Assembly: GCF_963583255.1 (NCBI RefSeq)
Contig: NC_084807.1
Location: 25,426,381-25,490,380, forward strand
Direction of reading: 5' to 3'
Origin: Pyrus communis
Taxonomy: Eukaryota; Streptophyta; Magnoliopsida; Rosales; Rosaceae
DNA length: 64,000 nt
Made by a program: the position numbers and the translations under genes. The notes under the pieces were generated by a model, which was not told where the DNA came from, searched no databases, and was given only the letters and a program-made list of their open reading frames with translations. The stretch's first letter is position 1; every line of letters starts with the position of its first letter. Shown here piece by piece: positions 23,819 through 33,126 of this stretch.

Positions 23819-24456
23819 TAGGGCTGGAATTTTTTCCAAAAAATCCCAAACCAAACCAAAAAAATCTTGATCCCATATTGAAAAATTCTCAAACTGATAA
23901 CACCGAATTTTTTTGAATCCATACCAAACCAATCACGAACCTTTCAGTACGAAAATCGGAATTACATATTCAATGGTTTGGGATCCTGAACCAAAGAGAA
24001 AAAATATATATATTTACTTTGGTTGCATGCATGTTGAATGCTGAATTTAAGTAGTTTAATAGTAAACTATATTAGAAATAGGAGTATGAAATCAAAGTAG
24101 TTTGGAACTTTGAAACATCAATTTGACTTGATATGAATGAATTGGTATTTCAATTGGTATAAAATTTCAAATTAATACAAGTAAAAATACCTAGATTTCA
24201 ATTAATATGAAATTGGGAAACAAAATTTTAGGCCAAAATCCCAAATTTTAGCCCACATCCAAAAAATCTCAAATTTCAACCCAAAAACCCAAAACTCAAT
24301 ATCCAATCCTGAAGTATTGAAAATATTTCGGAAATCCTGAAAATTGTGAATACCCAAATTTCGGTTCGGGATTGGTCTTCAAATTCCTTCAAAATTTTTC
24401 TGTTTAGGATTTGGGATCCCATTTTTGGTTTGGGATCCTATACAGAACCACCCCTA
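23819..24456. mobile_element. Non-autonomous hAT element, 638 bp
   Basis: The ends are TAGGGCTGG and CCACCCCTA, flanked by an 8-bp duplication GATTTTAG (23811-23818 and 24457-24464). The family resembles the hAT at 6797 (same right end, similar CCCAAA/TTTGGG subterminal motifs). No coding capacity. The empty paralogous site is at 11454-11461. Confidence 0.9.
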
Positions 24457-24710
24457 GATTTTAGTATTGTTCCTCACCAGAATCGTCAAAATTTTAAATG
24501 TTTTGATCCAATTTTTTACAAGGTTAATTACTTTGAAGTGTAGTCCAGATCAAATTCAAAAGTTGAAATAAGGTAATATTAGAGACACCATATGATGTTA
24601 CACCACATGGACTTTTATTTATTATCATTTAAATTTAAATTTGAATTAAAGCACAAATTTGAGTAATGTCACATTATTTGGTGTACAAATTTAGTGCATA
24701 AATTTGGTAC

Positions 24711-25000
24711 CACTACAAAAAAATATAACCACTGTGCACAAAAAGTTACTTGTGCCTATGAGGCTTAAGGACACCTACATATGTGTCCATAGACCAATAG
24801 CAATAATACAGCAACTAAAATGTTATATGTGCTTTCTATGGACGTGTTCTTTGGTGATAAGGCACACACTTGCTATTTGTGCTCATAATAGTTGTGCTCA
24901 TAATAATTAAACACAATTAGCAGCCTATTTGTGCCTTACTTCTGACAACCATGTGACAATCATTTGCGCACAACTTTCAATCGTGCCCAATAGGTTCTAT
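24711..25000. mobile_element. CACTA (En/Spm-like) element end
   Basis: Begins CACTACAAAAAAATATAACC, the diagnostic CACTA terminus. It is followed by many TTGTGC/GCACAA subterminal motifs in both orientations up to about 25000. The opposite terminus and any transposase were not found, so this is a truncated end or a short derivative. Confidence 0.65.
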
Positions 25001-25326
25001 TAAAAACAACGTAAAAACTTGAAATAAAACAAGTATTCAAAGTTATCATAAAATCAACAAATCCCACAATATTGCTAGCTTTACAAATTCTTGAGGGGAA
25101 AAGGAGCTAGTGGCCTTTGGCGGGGTGGGGCGTGGGGGGTCGTTTAGGATTCAAGTAGAAAGAAATGTTAGAGCTTATAATATAACTGTGAACGTGTTCA
25201 CCTCGTTGTAGAATTTTGCAATGCTATTCAAACCCTAATAAAAGAACAATACTTGACTATTTAAATGATGAGTAAGAATTCACACTTAAAATTATTCATT
25301 TTTTATTCGTAGAATTTTGTGTTTAT

Positions 25327-26707
25327 TGTGATGACTCGTCCCAAATTATTATATAATTTTTCTCCCCGAGTGTGTAAAGTGACGAATATGCCATCGTTGG
25401 CTTGGTGACGTGGATGCACATATGTAGTTTTAAATTATTTCCTCACCGTTGTAATTAAATCGTACTTGACGTCACGAGCGCGTCGACGTGAGTTAGGGTC
25501 GAATTGGATTTCTAACAAAAATGTTACGGCGATTAAAGATCGAGATTTGGTAGAAATATAATTTTGGGTTGCCTATCACTTATTCACCAATCATTTTAGT
25601 CCCTATATTCTTGAGCCAATTAGATTTAGGTTGTTTTGTTTTCCTTGGGCCAACTAGAACCTAACTCTCTCTCTCTTCCTCACGGTAGCCCAATTAGGGC
25701 TTGTCATCATTTTCTTCTGACTAATCTCGTGCACACACACATAGACACCCACACAAGTATGCATCCTTCTTCTTTCCTTCACCTTATCGACCTTTCCTCG
25801 TCCGTACACTGTAGCACCCATACACCCAACCATCATCAACTCATATGGATCGAGCTTTTGAAGACCACCTTCGTGTTCCTTGCAAGCTTAGGAACCTAAC
25901 TGTACCCTTAGTTCGAAGAACAGATTACGGGAACTCGAGAAACCATAACCTCCGGCCAGGTGAAGTTTGCTCGGTCATGATCTTGACGTGATTTCAAGGT
26001 TTTAAGGCTTAGTAAGGTACCCACTCAACTTCTCTAACATCTTGGAATAATTTTGGAGTGGTTTGGACGTTGGAATGGTCGAGTTCTTGAAGTTCTAGTT
26101 CTGGTCGACTTTTCCGTTAGATTTTGGACCTCTAATAGGTATGGTTGTGTCTTACTCTTCAAGACCTTCAAATCCATATAAGTTTCATGGATTTTGGTTA
26201 AGAATTGAAGAGGATATTAAACTTTGAAATTTTTCCAGAAACCGGCGAGTACAGATGGCAGCCGAAGGCGAATTCCGGCGAGTCATCGAAGAAGAAGAGG
26301 AAGATTCCGTCAACTTTGATGGAATATACTAACGGCGTCAAGTAACTCCGTTAGGATTTAATGGAATATTCTACTATTTTAATAGAATATTCCCTAATGT
26401 CGATAGGGATTTCGTAAGTGTGCTAAGCACGTGCCTTGGTTGTCACGTGAAGGCGTGTGTAACGTCCAAAAAATAATTCTAAAAATATAGGGGTGTTCGT
26501 GTTGTCGAGTAGATCATTTTGGTATATTCAAACACCCATTTGAGCAACGTATGAGAAGTTATTCCTCGGGTTTATGTATGTGCTTTAAAATTAACAAAAA
26601 ATTAGTGATTTCGCATATAGGTGAAACGTACCCCGAGGACAAGCGTGGACAAGCAAGATTAGGGGGCTACGATCCTGTTACTTATTAGTGAGTGGGCATT
26701 TGCTTTC

Positions 26708-26751
<44 letters not shown>

Positions 26752-27837
26752 TCATGGTTTCCAGAACATTTTTAAAATGATTTATGCTTTAAATGCCATG
26801 TCGAAAATGAGTTACATTTTAAGTATTGCATCATTATAAATCATGAATTATATTGTTTGATCTGCGTAGGCTCAAGTAAGCTTCAGGTGAGTATATTGTG
26901 ATGGTATTGGTTGCATTACACATTGTTATGCATAGATGCATTTAGAGCTCATCATGGCTGCATCCCGATGTTAGTGCTCCTGCCCAAGGTTAGGGCACAG
27001 TCATTCACGTGCTGTTTACCTCCCATACCGCACGCTCACCTTGGATCCAAGTTTGGTGCGAGCCCTATCATACAGACCACAATAGGTGGTTCCGACTCGT
27101 AGGTGACCCACGATTATTCGCACAGCCTTCACGTGATCGTAGCACTTGGGCGTACATATTTACACCCAGCCCTGTCGTATAGATCACAATAGGTGGTTTC
27201 GACTCGTGTGCTAGCATATACTGATGAGCTATGGGTCTAGTCATATAGGTCACATTAGGTGACTCCGACTGGCATACTACTTTATATTGATTTCACCTGG
27301 CTTACATCTTTTAGTGCGGAAATGTTATGACATGGCATACTTCGTTTTTTTTTCGGGCCTTCTGCATTGGTATTCGTATGTATATACGTAGTACTATTTT
27401 CTAGAAACTATACGAGTTTTACAGTGAGGGGTTATTATGTTCAGAAAAGATAAATGTGTTTTCAAATGTTTTATTTTTGCCCACTCACCCTTCTATTTTA
27501 TGCTCCTCTAGGTCTTAGGTAGCTATACATCTTGGTGGCACACGAGAACTTCTCGACGGTTCTGACGATCTACTAAATAAGCGTAGGCATCTTCTCCCTG
27601 TTTTGTATAATTAGCACTTAGTTGGTTTGACTGCACTGTGGATTGCCTATGCTTTGAATACTTGTATTTGGTACTTGATCACTTTCACGCACTTATTTAT
27701 TATCACTAGTTAAATTAGCTTAGGTTGGTTTTTATTTATTCGCATTGACCTATTACCATCATCACTTCTGTTGCGCACTTGGCTACGTCATCCTCACGTG
27801 ACGGCCATCATGTCTCGACTTTGGTCGGGGTATGTCA
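25327..27837. mobile_element. Long solo LTR (2,511 bp)
   Basis: The segment begins TGTGATGACTCGTCCC and ends GGTCGGGGTATGTCA (TG...CA). It is flanked by a perfect 5-bp duplication TTTAT (25322-25326 and 27838-27842). It contains no gag or pol, so it is best read as a solo LTR left by LTR-LTR recombination; a very long LTR is typical of some Gypsy groups. It contains a (TA)n(CA)n microsatellite near 26709-26750 and a short internal duplication (CACAATAGGTGGTT at 27078 and 27187). A left-truncated copy lies at 44207-46295. Confidence 0.8.
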
Positions 27838-27842
27838 TTTAT

Positions 27843-29273
27843 GATCAGAACCATTTATGTTATAAATTACTTTATAACGATCATCTCTGCAAAAAAATAA
27901 TTAAAACTAAGATTGTTTGATAATCTAATTGTATAAAAACAAAAGAATGGAACTGGTAAAAGCATTATGAATTGTTTATATATTTGCTATAATAGATCGA
28001 CTAAAAGATCTTACTTTTATTTTATTTTTTGTAGAGATGATCTTTACAACGTGATTCATAATATGAAGGGTTCTGATCAGAAGCACAAATCTCTATGATT
28101 CGAACTAGAAGAGTTTTGAGTAAGAGTTCCTACTCATTCTTGAGTAGCCAAGCATTGTACTTAATAAAATAGAAAATTTCAAACCCTAATAAAATAGAAA
28201 ATTCCACGGTAATCACTAGATACAAATCCACATTCTCTTTTGTCTTAACACATCAATTTTACGTGTAATATATATTAAGGCTCTAAAATGCGCTAGGTGC
28301 TAGCTGGACAGGAGTAGGAGCTTAGCGCTTAGGGAGACTAGCGGGGGCCTAGGATATTTTTTTTTCAGTTTTTACTAAATTTAATATATAACATATAAAT
28401 AAATGACTTATACTTAAAAAAATATACATAATTGTGTTCTAATATATTAAATTGCAAAATAAATTGACATATAAATTATAAAGTACTAGAGCATATTGAA
28501 AACATTGGGAACAAACATATAATAAGTGTTCATTCAAGTATCCAACAAGTTTCTTACAACTTAGTGAAAAAGTAAAATTCAAAATGAAAGTTATCTATTT
28601 TTTTTTTTTTATGTGAGAGTTGCGATCTAGGCTGGTGCCTAAGTAAGTCTAGACATCCTTTATTATTTTTTAAATGTCTGAGAATTAATTGTGGCACCTA
28701 GCGCCTAAGCAGCCCTAAGCAAGCCCTTAAGAACACCGATATATATAGGCTTGCTCAGTTAAGGAACCGGATCCCCTTCTGAGCTTAGGAGGTTGAGCCT
28801 CGTGAGCAAATGATAAGACACAGAAAACAAAGTGACGTCCCCTCCAGATCAATAGAATTTGACTTATTTACGGGCCGTTTGATAATTTTGTTTTTTAGTA
28901 TTTTGAAAACTAAAATCTTGTATGGTAACTACTTTCAACTTTCAAAAAAAAAAAAATGAAAACTAAAAACCACTTCCTTGAGTTTTTACTTTTGATTTTC
29001 AGTTTTCTTTTATCTAGAAAACTGAACGTAGTTACTAAATAAGAATTCAGTTTAAAAAAAATAAAAAATAAAACCTAAAACAAAATAATTAACAAACGAC
29101 TTTTAAAAGTAATACATTCCGTCCCACTCTCTATTACATAAACATGGGTACGTTACATCCCTTCATAATTTAAATTGCATGTAAATTAATTCATCATTTA
29201 GCTAGCAAGAAAGCTAGCTAATAAAAAGGGACGTTTTATTCTTTAAGATTACTTGTTCTTGTGGGATTGACGC
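27843..29273. other. Repeat-rich intergenic region upstream of the LTR and 3' of nsLTP D
   Basis: No gene. 28030-28165 repeats 8040-8170. A self-complementary element rich in GCGCTTAG/CTAAGCGC and CCTAGG motifs covers about 28276-28742 and recurs at 46737-47180. Poly(T)/poly(A) runs follow. Confidence 0.5.
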
Positions 29274-29724
29274 TCATGGCGGGGTGGTGATGCCTGCAAA
29301 TGGAAACAAAGGAGAAAGATTTATTACGCACATAAAATAATTAATGTAGTTTAAATTAATTATCCAATATGGATCAGATAGAGATTAAATGTGGAGAGAA
29401 CTCACTCCCACACTTGAAGTTGCGAGGGACACTTCTTCCACAACCTTCAATCTGCTTAATTGTACGTCCGACGGGGATCAAATTGGCCACCTTGGGGGTG
29501 ACATAAGGGCAGACACACTCAACATGAGCAGCCCTAACAATTTGGCAGCAGAGCGCAGAAGGATTGCGTCCTGGAAGTATAGCGCTCCTGCATTCATCAC
29601 GGAGACGGCCCACCTCCTGCTTACACTGGCTCGGCGACGTGTCCGCCTTTGCCATCGGAACCACCTCCCAAACACCACACCATAACAAGCATATGATCAC
29701 GGCCAATGAGCCTGCTGCCCTCAT
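29274..29724 (-). CDS. Small secreted eight-cysteine lipid-transfer-like protein, copy D
   Basis: Exon 1 is 29724-29406 and exon 2 29293-29274, joined at GGA|GTGAGT...GCAG|GC; the product is 112 aa ending SITTPP. A signal peptide (~1-28, AGSLAVIICLLWCGVWEVV) precedes ADTSPSQC. The cysteine pattern is C-x10-C-x13-CC-x9-CxC-x22-C-x9-C with all eight present. It belongs to the plant LTP/hydrophobic-seed-protein superfamily, predicted extracellular, probably lipid-binding; no specific partner can be named. The coding sequence is identical, base for base by eye, to copy F at 47625. A TATA box lies ~80 nt upstream. Reading through the intron gives a different tail, so the spliced C-terminus is inferred from the conserved SITT ending in all copies. 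Confidence 0.87.
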
Positions 29725-29801
29725 GATTTTCCCTGATATTTTTCCTTTATTGTTTGAGTTCCTTCTTTGTTGCTTTTTAGCAGTAGTGGAGACTACCCCT
29801 T

Positions 29802-29807
29802 TTTATA
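29802..29807 (-). promoter_or_regulatory. TATA box of nsLTP copy D
   Basis: TATAAA on the minus strand ~80 nt upstream of the start codon, in the context CATCTATAAAAAGGGG; conserved in copies C and F and missing in E and G. Confidence 0.6.
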
Positions 29808-29809
29808 GA

Positions 29810-30908
29810 TGGGGTCATAAAGAGTTCATTCAATTACCAACAAGTTTCTTACAACTTATTGAAAAAATAAAATGTAAAATGGAAGTTATCTATTTCCTGC
29901 CTATGTGAAAGTTGCGATCTAGGTGGGTTAAGTAGGTGCCTAGGTAAGTCTAGGCACCCTTTATTATTTTTTAAACATCTAAGAATTAATCGTAGCAATG
30001 GCCAATCACTTCTCACCTAGGCTGCCCTTGGCAGAAATTGATAGGTGCCTACTAGGTGTTTAACGAAATTGCCCAATAAAACTTTTTGGGTTGATATTAT
30101 GACACCGTAATGATCGTTTTTAAATCTCAAATGTTAAAATTAATTGTTATATTGTCGATATTTGAATATTTAATCATTGTATTGGCGATATTTTATATTA
30201 ATCAAAACTTAATTTCGAATCATTTTAGCTAACCAGTATTCCATAAATCTTTTGGCCGGCAATGAGTGTACTGTGTACGCAAGACTATGATCTGTTCAAT
30301 TGTTGTATTCATGTGGAAGATAAAATGTGCGAGATGACTTCTTGTTCCTCTCTTAGTCGCACATTCAGCAATGTAGAAAAAGGAAATTATTAATGTCACA
30401 TGCTGTAGAAAAAAATGACGGGTAATAGGCTCCAAATTAAAATTGATGCGTCGTACACAAAATTGCCGTGCAATGCGCTAAAGCATTGAAGGCTTTTAAT
30501 ATTCATGCATGTCCTGGGTCCTATGAAGTTAACCTGGAGAGACTCTGCCATTGACTTCATCTAGCCGCCCTAAATGGTTTAACAAATTCTTGAGGGAAGA
30601 CGAGGTACTGGGGGGTTAGGATTCTAGATGAAGAAATGTCACCGCTTGTAATATAAATGTGAACGTGTTCACCTCGTTGTAGAATTTTGCAATCTTATTC
30701 AAACCCTAATAAGATGGAAAATTTCAAACCCCAATAAAATGGAAAATTTCACGGTAATCATTAATTGCAAATCCACAATGTCTTTTGTCTTAACACATCA
30801 ATTTTACGTGAAATATATACTAAGGCTCTAAAATGCGTTAGGCATTAGGCATTAGTCGGTCAGTGACTAGGAGCTCTTTAAGTATACTTATTCTTGTGGG
30901 ATTGATGC
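29810..30908. other. Intergenic region between nsLTP copies D and E
   Basis: No gene. 30030-30460 is a repeat also at 41230-41720 and 48390-48815. 30640-30800 begins the block shared with 51720-51900. A short palindromic motif, GTGAACGTGTTCAC, near 30660 recurs at ~25190 and ~51750. Confidence 0.5.
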
Positions 30909-31517
30909 TCATGGCAGGGTTGTGATGCCTGCAAAAGAAAAAAGGGAAAAAGATTTATTAAGCACATAAAATAATTAGCTAATATAGATCAGATAGAGAT
31001 TAGATGTGGAGAACACACTCCCACACTTAAAGTTGCGAGGGACACTTCTTCCAGAACCTTCAATCTGCCTAATCGTACGTCGGACAGGGATAAAATTGGC
31101 CACCTTGGGGGTGACATAAGGGCACTCACACTTAACATGAGCAGCCCTAACAAGTTGGCAGCAGAGTGCAGAAGGATTACGTCCTGGAAGTATCGCGCTC
31201 CTGCATTCATCACGAACATGGCCCACCTCCTGCTTACACTGGCTCGGCGACGTGTCCGCCTTCGCCATCGGAACCACCTCCCAATCGGAGGAAGATTTTT
31301 TACCCTCCTATTTCCATTCTCTCCTCTTACACATTGTCTTTTGTCTTATTATCTCTATAAAAAAATCAATATAAGATGTCGACGTGGCTTAACCGTGACC
31401 GTTCAAATAGGAGGCATAGAAGGGTAGAGAGATTAGGAGGATAGAGAATCATCCTCCCTCCTAGACACCACACCATAACAAGCATATGATCACGGCCAGT
31501 GAGCCTGTTGCCCTCAT
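30909..31517 (-). pseudogene. nsLTP-like copy E: split by a MITE, Cys lost
   Basis: Exon 1 starts at ATG 31517 but is interrupted at 31287-31457 by a 171-bp MITE within the signal-peptide coding region. The rest resumes as VVPMAKADTSPSQC and runs to 31019; exon 2 is 30928-30909 (SITTLP and stop). One conserved cysteine is gone (EGSG instead of EGCG), the CxC motif reads KCECPY, and the donor is GTGTGT instead of GTGAGT. The promoter is disrupted as well: no TATA motif, and a Cassandra palindrome at 31593. Clearly dead. Confidence 0.88.
31287..31457. mobile_element. 171-bp Mutator-type MITE inside nsLTP copy E
   Basis: The left end GGAGGAAGATTTTTTACCCT matches the right end read on the minus strand, GGAGGATGATTCTCTATCCT. 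Flanks CTCCCAATC (31278-31286) and CTCCTAGAC (31458-31466) are diverged copies of CTCCCAGAC, the sequence found uninterrupted in copy G, consistent with a 9-bp target duplication. No coding capacity. Confidence 0.75.
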
Positions 31518-31592
31518 GATTTTCCCTGATATTTTTCCTTTGTTGTTTGAGTTCCTTCTTTGTTGCTCTTGTTTGAGTTCCTTTTGTGTAAG

Positions 31593-32117
31593 TGTAACAT
31601 CCCACATCGCCCAAGGGAGTGATCCTTATATGTATATTCCCATCCTTACCTAGCACGAGGCCTTTTGGGAGCTCACTGGCCTATTGTTCCGTAGGAACTC
31701 CGAAGTTAAGCGAGAAGGGGGCTAGAGCAATCCCATGATGGGTGGACCCTCCGGGAAGTTGCTCGTGAGTTCCCAAAAACAAAACTGTGAGGGAATGGTA
31801 AGCCCAAAGCGAACAATATCGTGCTACGGTGGTGGAGCGGGCCCCGGTAAGCCCAAAGCGGACAATATCCCTCCACCACTGTAGCACGATATTGTCCGCT
31901 TTGGGCTTACCATTCCCTCACGGTTTTGTTTTTGGGAACTCACGAGCAACTTCCCGGAGGGTCCACCCATCATGGGATTGCTCTAGCCCCCTTCTCGCTT
32001 AACTTCAGAGTTCCTACGGAACCCGAAGTCAATGAGCTCCCAAAAGGCCTCGTGCTAGGTAAGGATGGGAATATACATATAAGGATCACTCCTCTGGGCG
32101 ATGTGGGATATGTTACA
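31593..32117. mobile_element. Palindromic (inverted-dimer) Cassandra LTR insertion, 525 bp
   Basis: Two Cassandra LTR portions face each other tail to tail. The left arm runs from TGTAACATCCCACATCGCCC through the 5S-rRNA-like block (CTCCGAAGTTAAGCGAG, then CCCATGATGGGTGG) to about 31856. The right arm is its reverse complement from about 31870 to GGGATATGTTACA at 32117. A perfect 5-bp duplication GTAAG flanks the whole (31588-31592, 32118-32122), so both outer edges are genuine LTR termini. Cassandra LTRs normally occur as direct repeats or solo LTRs. The empty site GTGTAAGTGAC is preserved upstream of copy C at 20719-20729. Confidence 0.88.
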
Positions 32118-32429
32118 GTAAGTGACTGAGTACCTTAACTTAACTCTTTTATTTTATTATTGAGAAGTTTACAAAATGTAGTATATTATCCATGGATAAT
32201 GTTAGGAAAATTAAATTCTTTAAATAACAACTAGATTTTAATACTTAAATAAGATGAAGTTTAGAAAAATGTCTTATACATATTGAAAATTGATTTTAGT
32301 CCCTAGACTCTATTTAATGCCAACATATTAAATGTCTCTCTCTTTTATTTATAATTTTGATGGTGTTCATAAATTAAATTTTATGAAAATATTATAAATT
32401 TTTCTCATTATGGTAAGTATCTTATATAA

Positions 32430-32830
32430 AAAAATATTTTCGTAAAGATTCGGTACACATGTTTTTGCATATAATCTTATGTGCCACTAATTCATTACAA
32501 TATATTTAGGTACGAACATTTCGGTACACTAGGTTAATATAATATGTTTAGGTATGAATATTTTGGTACACTAGTTTATTATAATATATTTAGGTATTGA
32601 CATTTCGGTACACTAGTTTATTATAATATATTTAGGTATTGACATTTCGGTACACTAGTTTAGTATAATATATTGAGGTACGGAATTTTTCGGTACACTT
32701 ATGTTTTTGCATATTTTCTTATGTGCTACTAATTCGCTACAATATATTTAGGTACGAACATTTCGGTACACTAATTTAGTACAATATATTATGATACGAA
32801 CGCTTAGGTACACTAATTACAGGAAGTAAA
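32430..32830. repeat. Tandem array of GGTACACTAG-type units (42-bp core)
   Basis: Four consecutive 42-bp units at 32522-32689 begin (C/T)GGTACACTAG and contain ATAATAT and TTTAGGTA. Longer related units with TTTTTGCATAT lie on both sides. Copies of the whole array occur in direct orientation at 56925-57540 and inverted at 40690-40990. Non-coding. Confidence 0.75.
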
Positions 32831-33037
32831 ATAAATATAATGAATTAAATTGTGTATAATAATAATTTTAATTTTAATGTAATGACATTAAGATATCTAT
32901 TAACTATTAAAACAAAAATATAATATAAATTTGAATTAAGTACACATTAGAGGACTAAAATTAATATCCAATCTAACACCAGGTTTTTATTGAATTTTAA
33001 TCTTCATCAAGGATTAAAGTTCAAAGACCCCTTTTTA

Positions 33038-33126
33038 AAAACAAATTTGTAAATCAAATGATGTGGTTGTAAAATTTTAGTTTACAATCATCTACAACCA
33101 CATCATATGATTTACAAATTTGTTTT
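33038..33126. repeat. Near-perfect hairpin, 34-bp arms
   Basis: The arm at 33038-33071 (AAAACAAATTTGTAAATCAA...) is complementary to 33093-33126 with about one mismatch, around a ~21-nt loop. The partner in the duplicated segment (57745-57835) has several mismatches. This is probably the core of a small MITE; a small-RNA precursor is conceivable but not shown. Confidence 0.65.

Larger units (their letters stand above)
25744..30490. repeat. Segmental duplication, copy 1 (partner 44207-48853)
   Basis: About 4.7 kb is repeated in direct orientation. It covers the right 2.1 kb of the solo LTR, its 3' flank, nsLTP copy D and that gene's upstream region. The partner starts inside the LTR and joins other sequence at both ends, so both its edges are breakpoints. 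Confidence 0.85.

Noticed and set aside
26709..26750. CRISPR-like or regulatory array
   Set aside because: Simple (TA)n(CA)n microsatellite inside an LTR in a plant genome.
29929..29962. tRNA-like or terminator hairpin (GGTGCCTA...TAGGCACC)
   Set aside because: Only one stem, no cloverleaf or A/B boxes; it belongs to the CTAAGC/CCTAGG self-complementary repeat family.
31600..32101. Real 5S rRNA gene within the 5S-like blocks at 31.6-32.1, 50.0-50.2 and 57.1-57.3 kb
   Set aside because: The 5S-like part is embedded in TG...CA LTRs with 5-bp target duplications and has diverged from the 5S gene; this is the known Cassandra arrangement.
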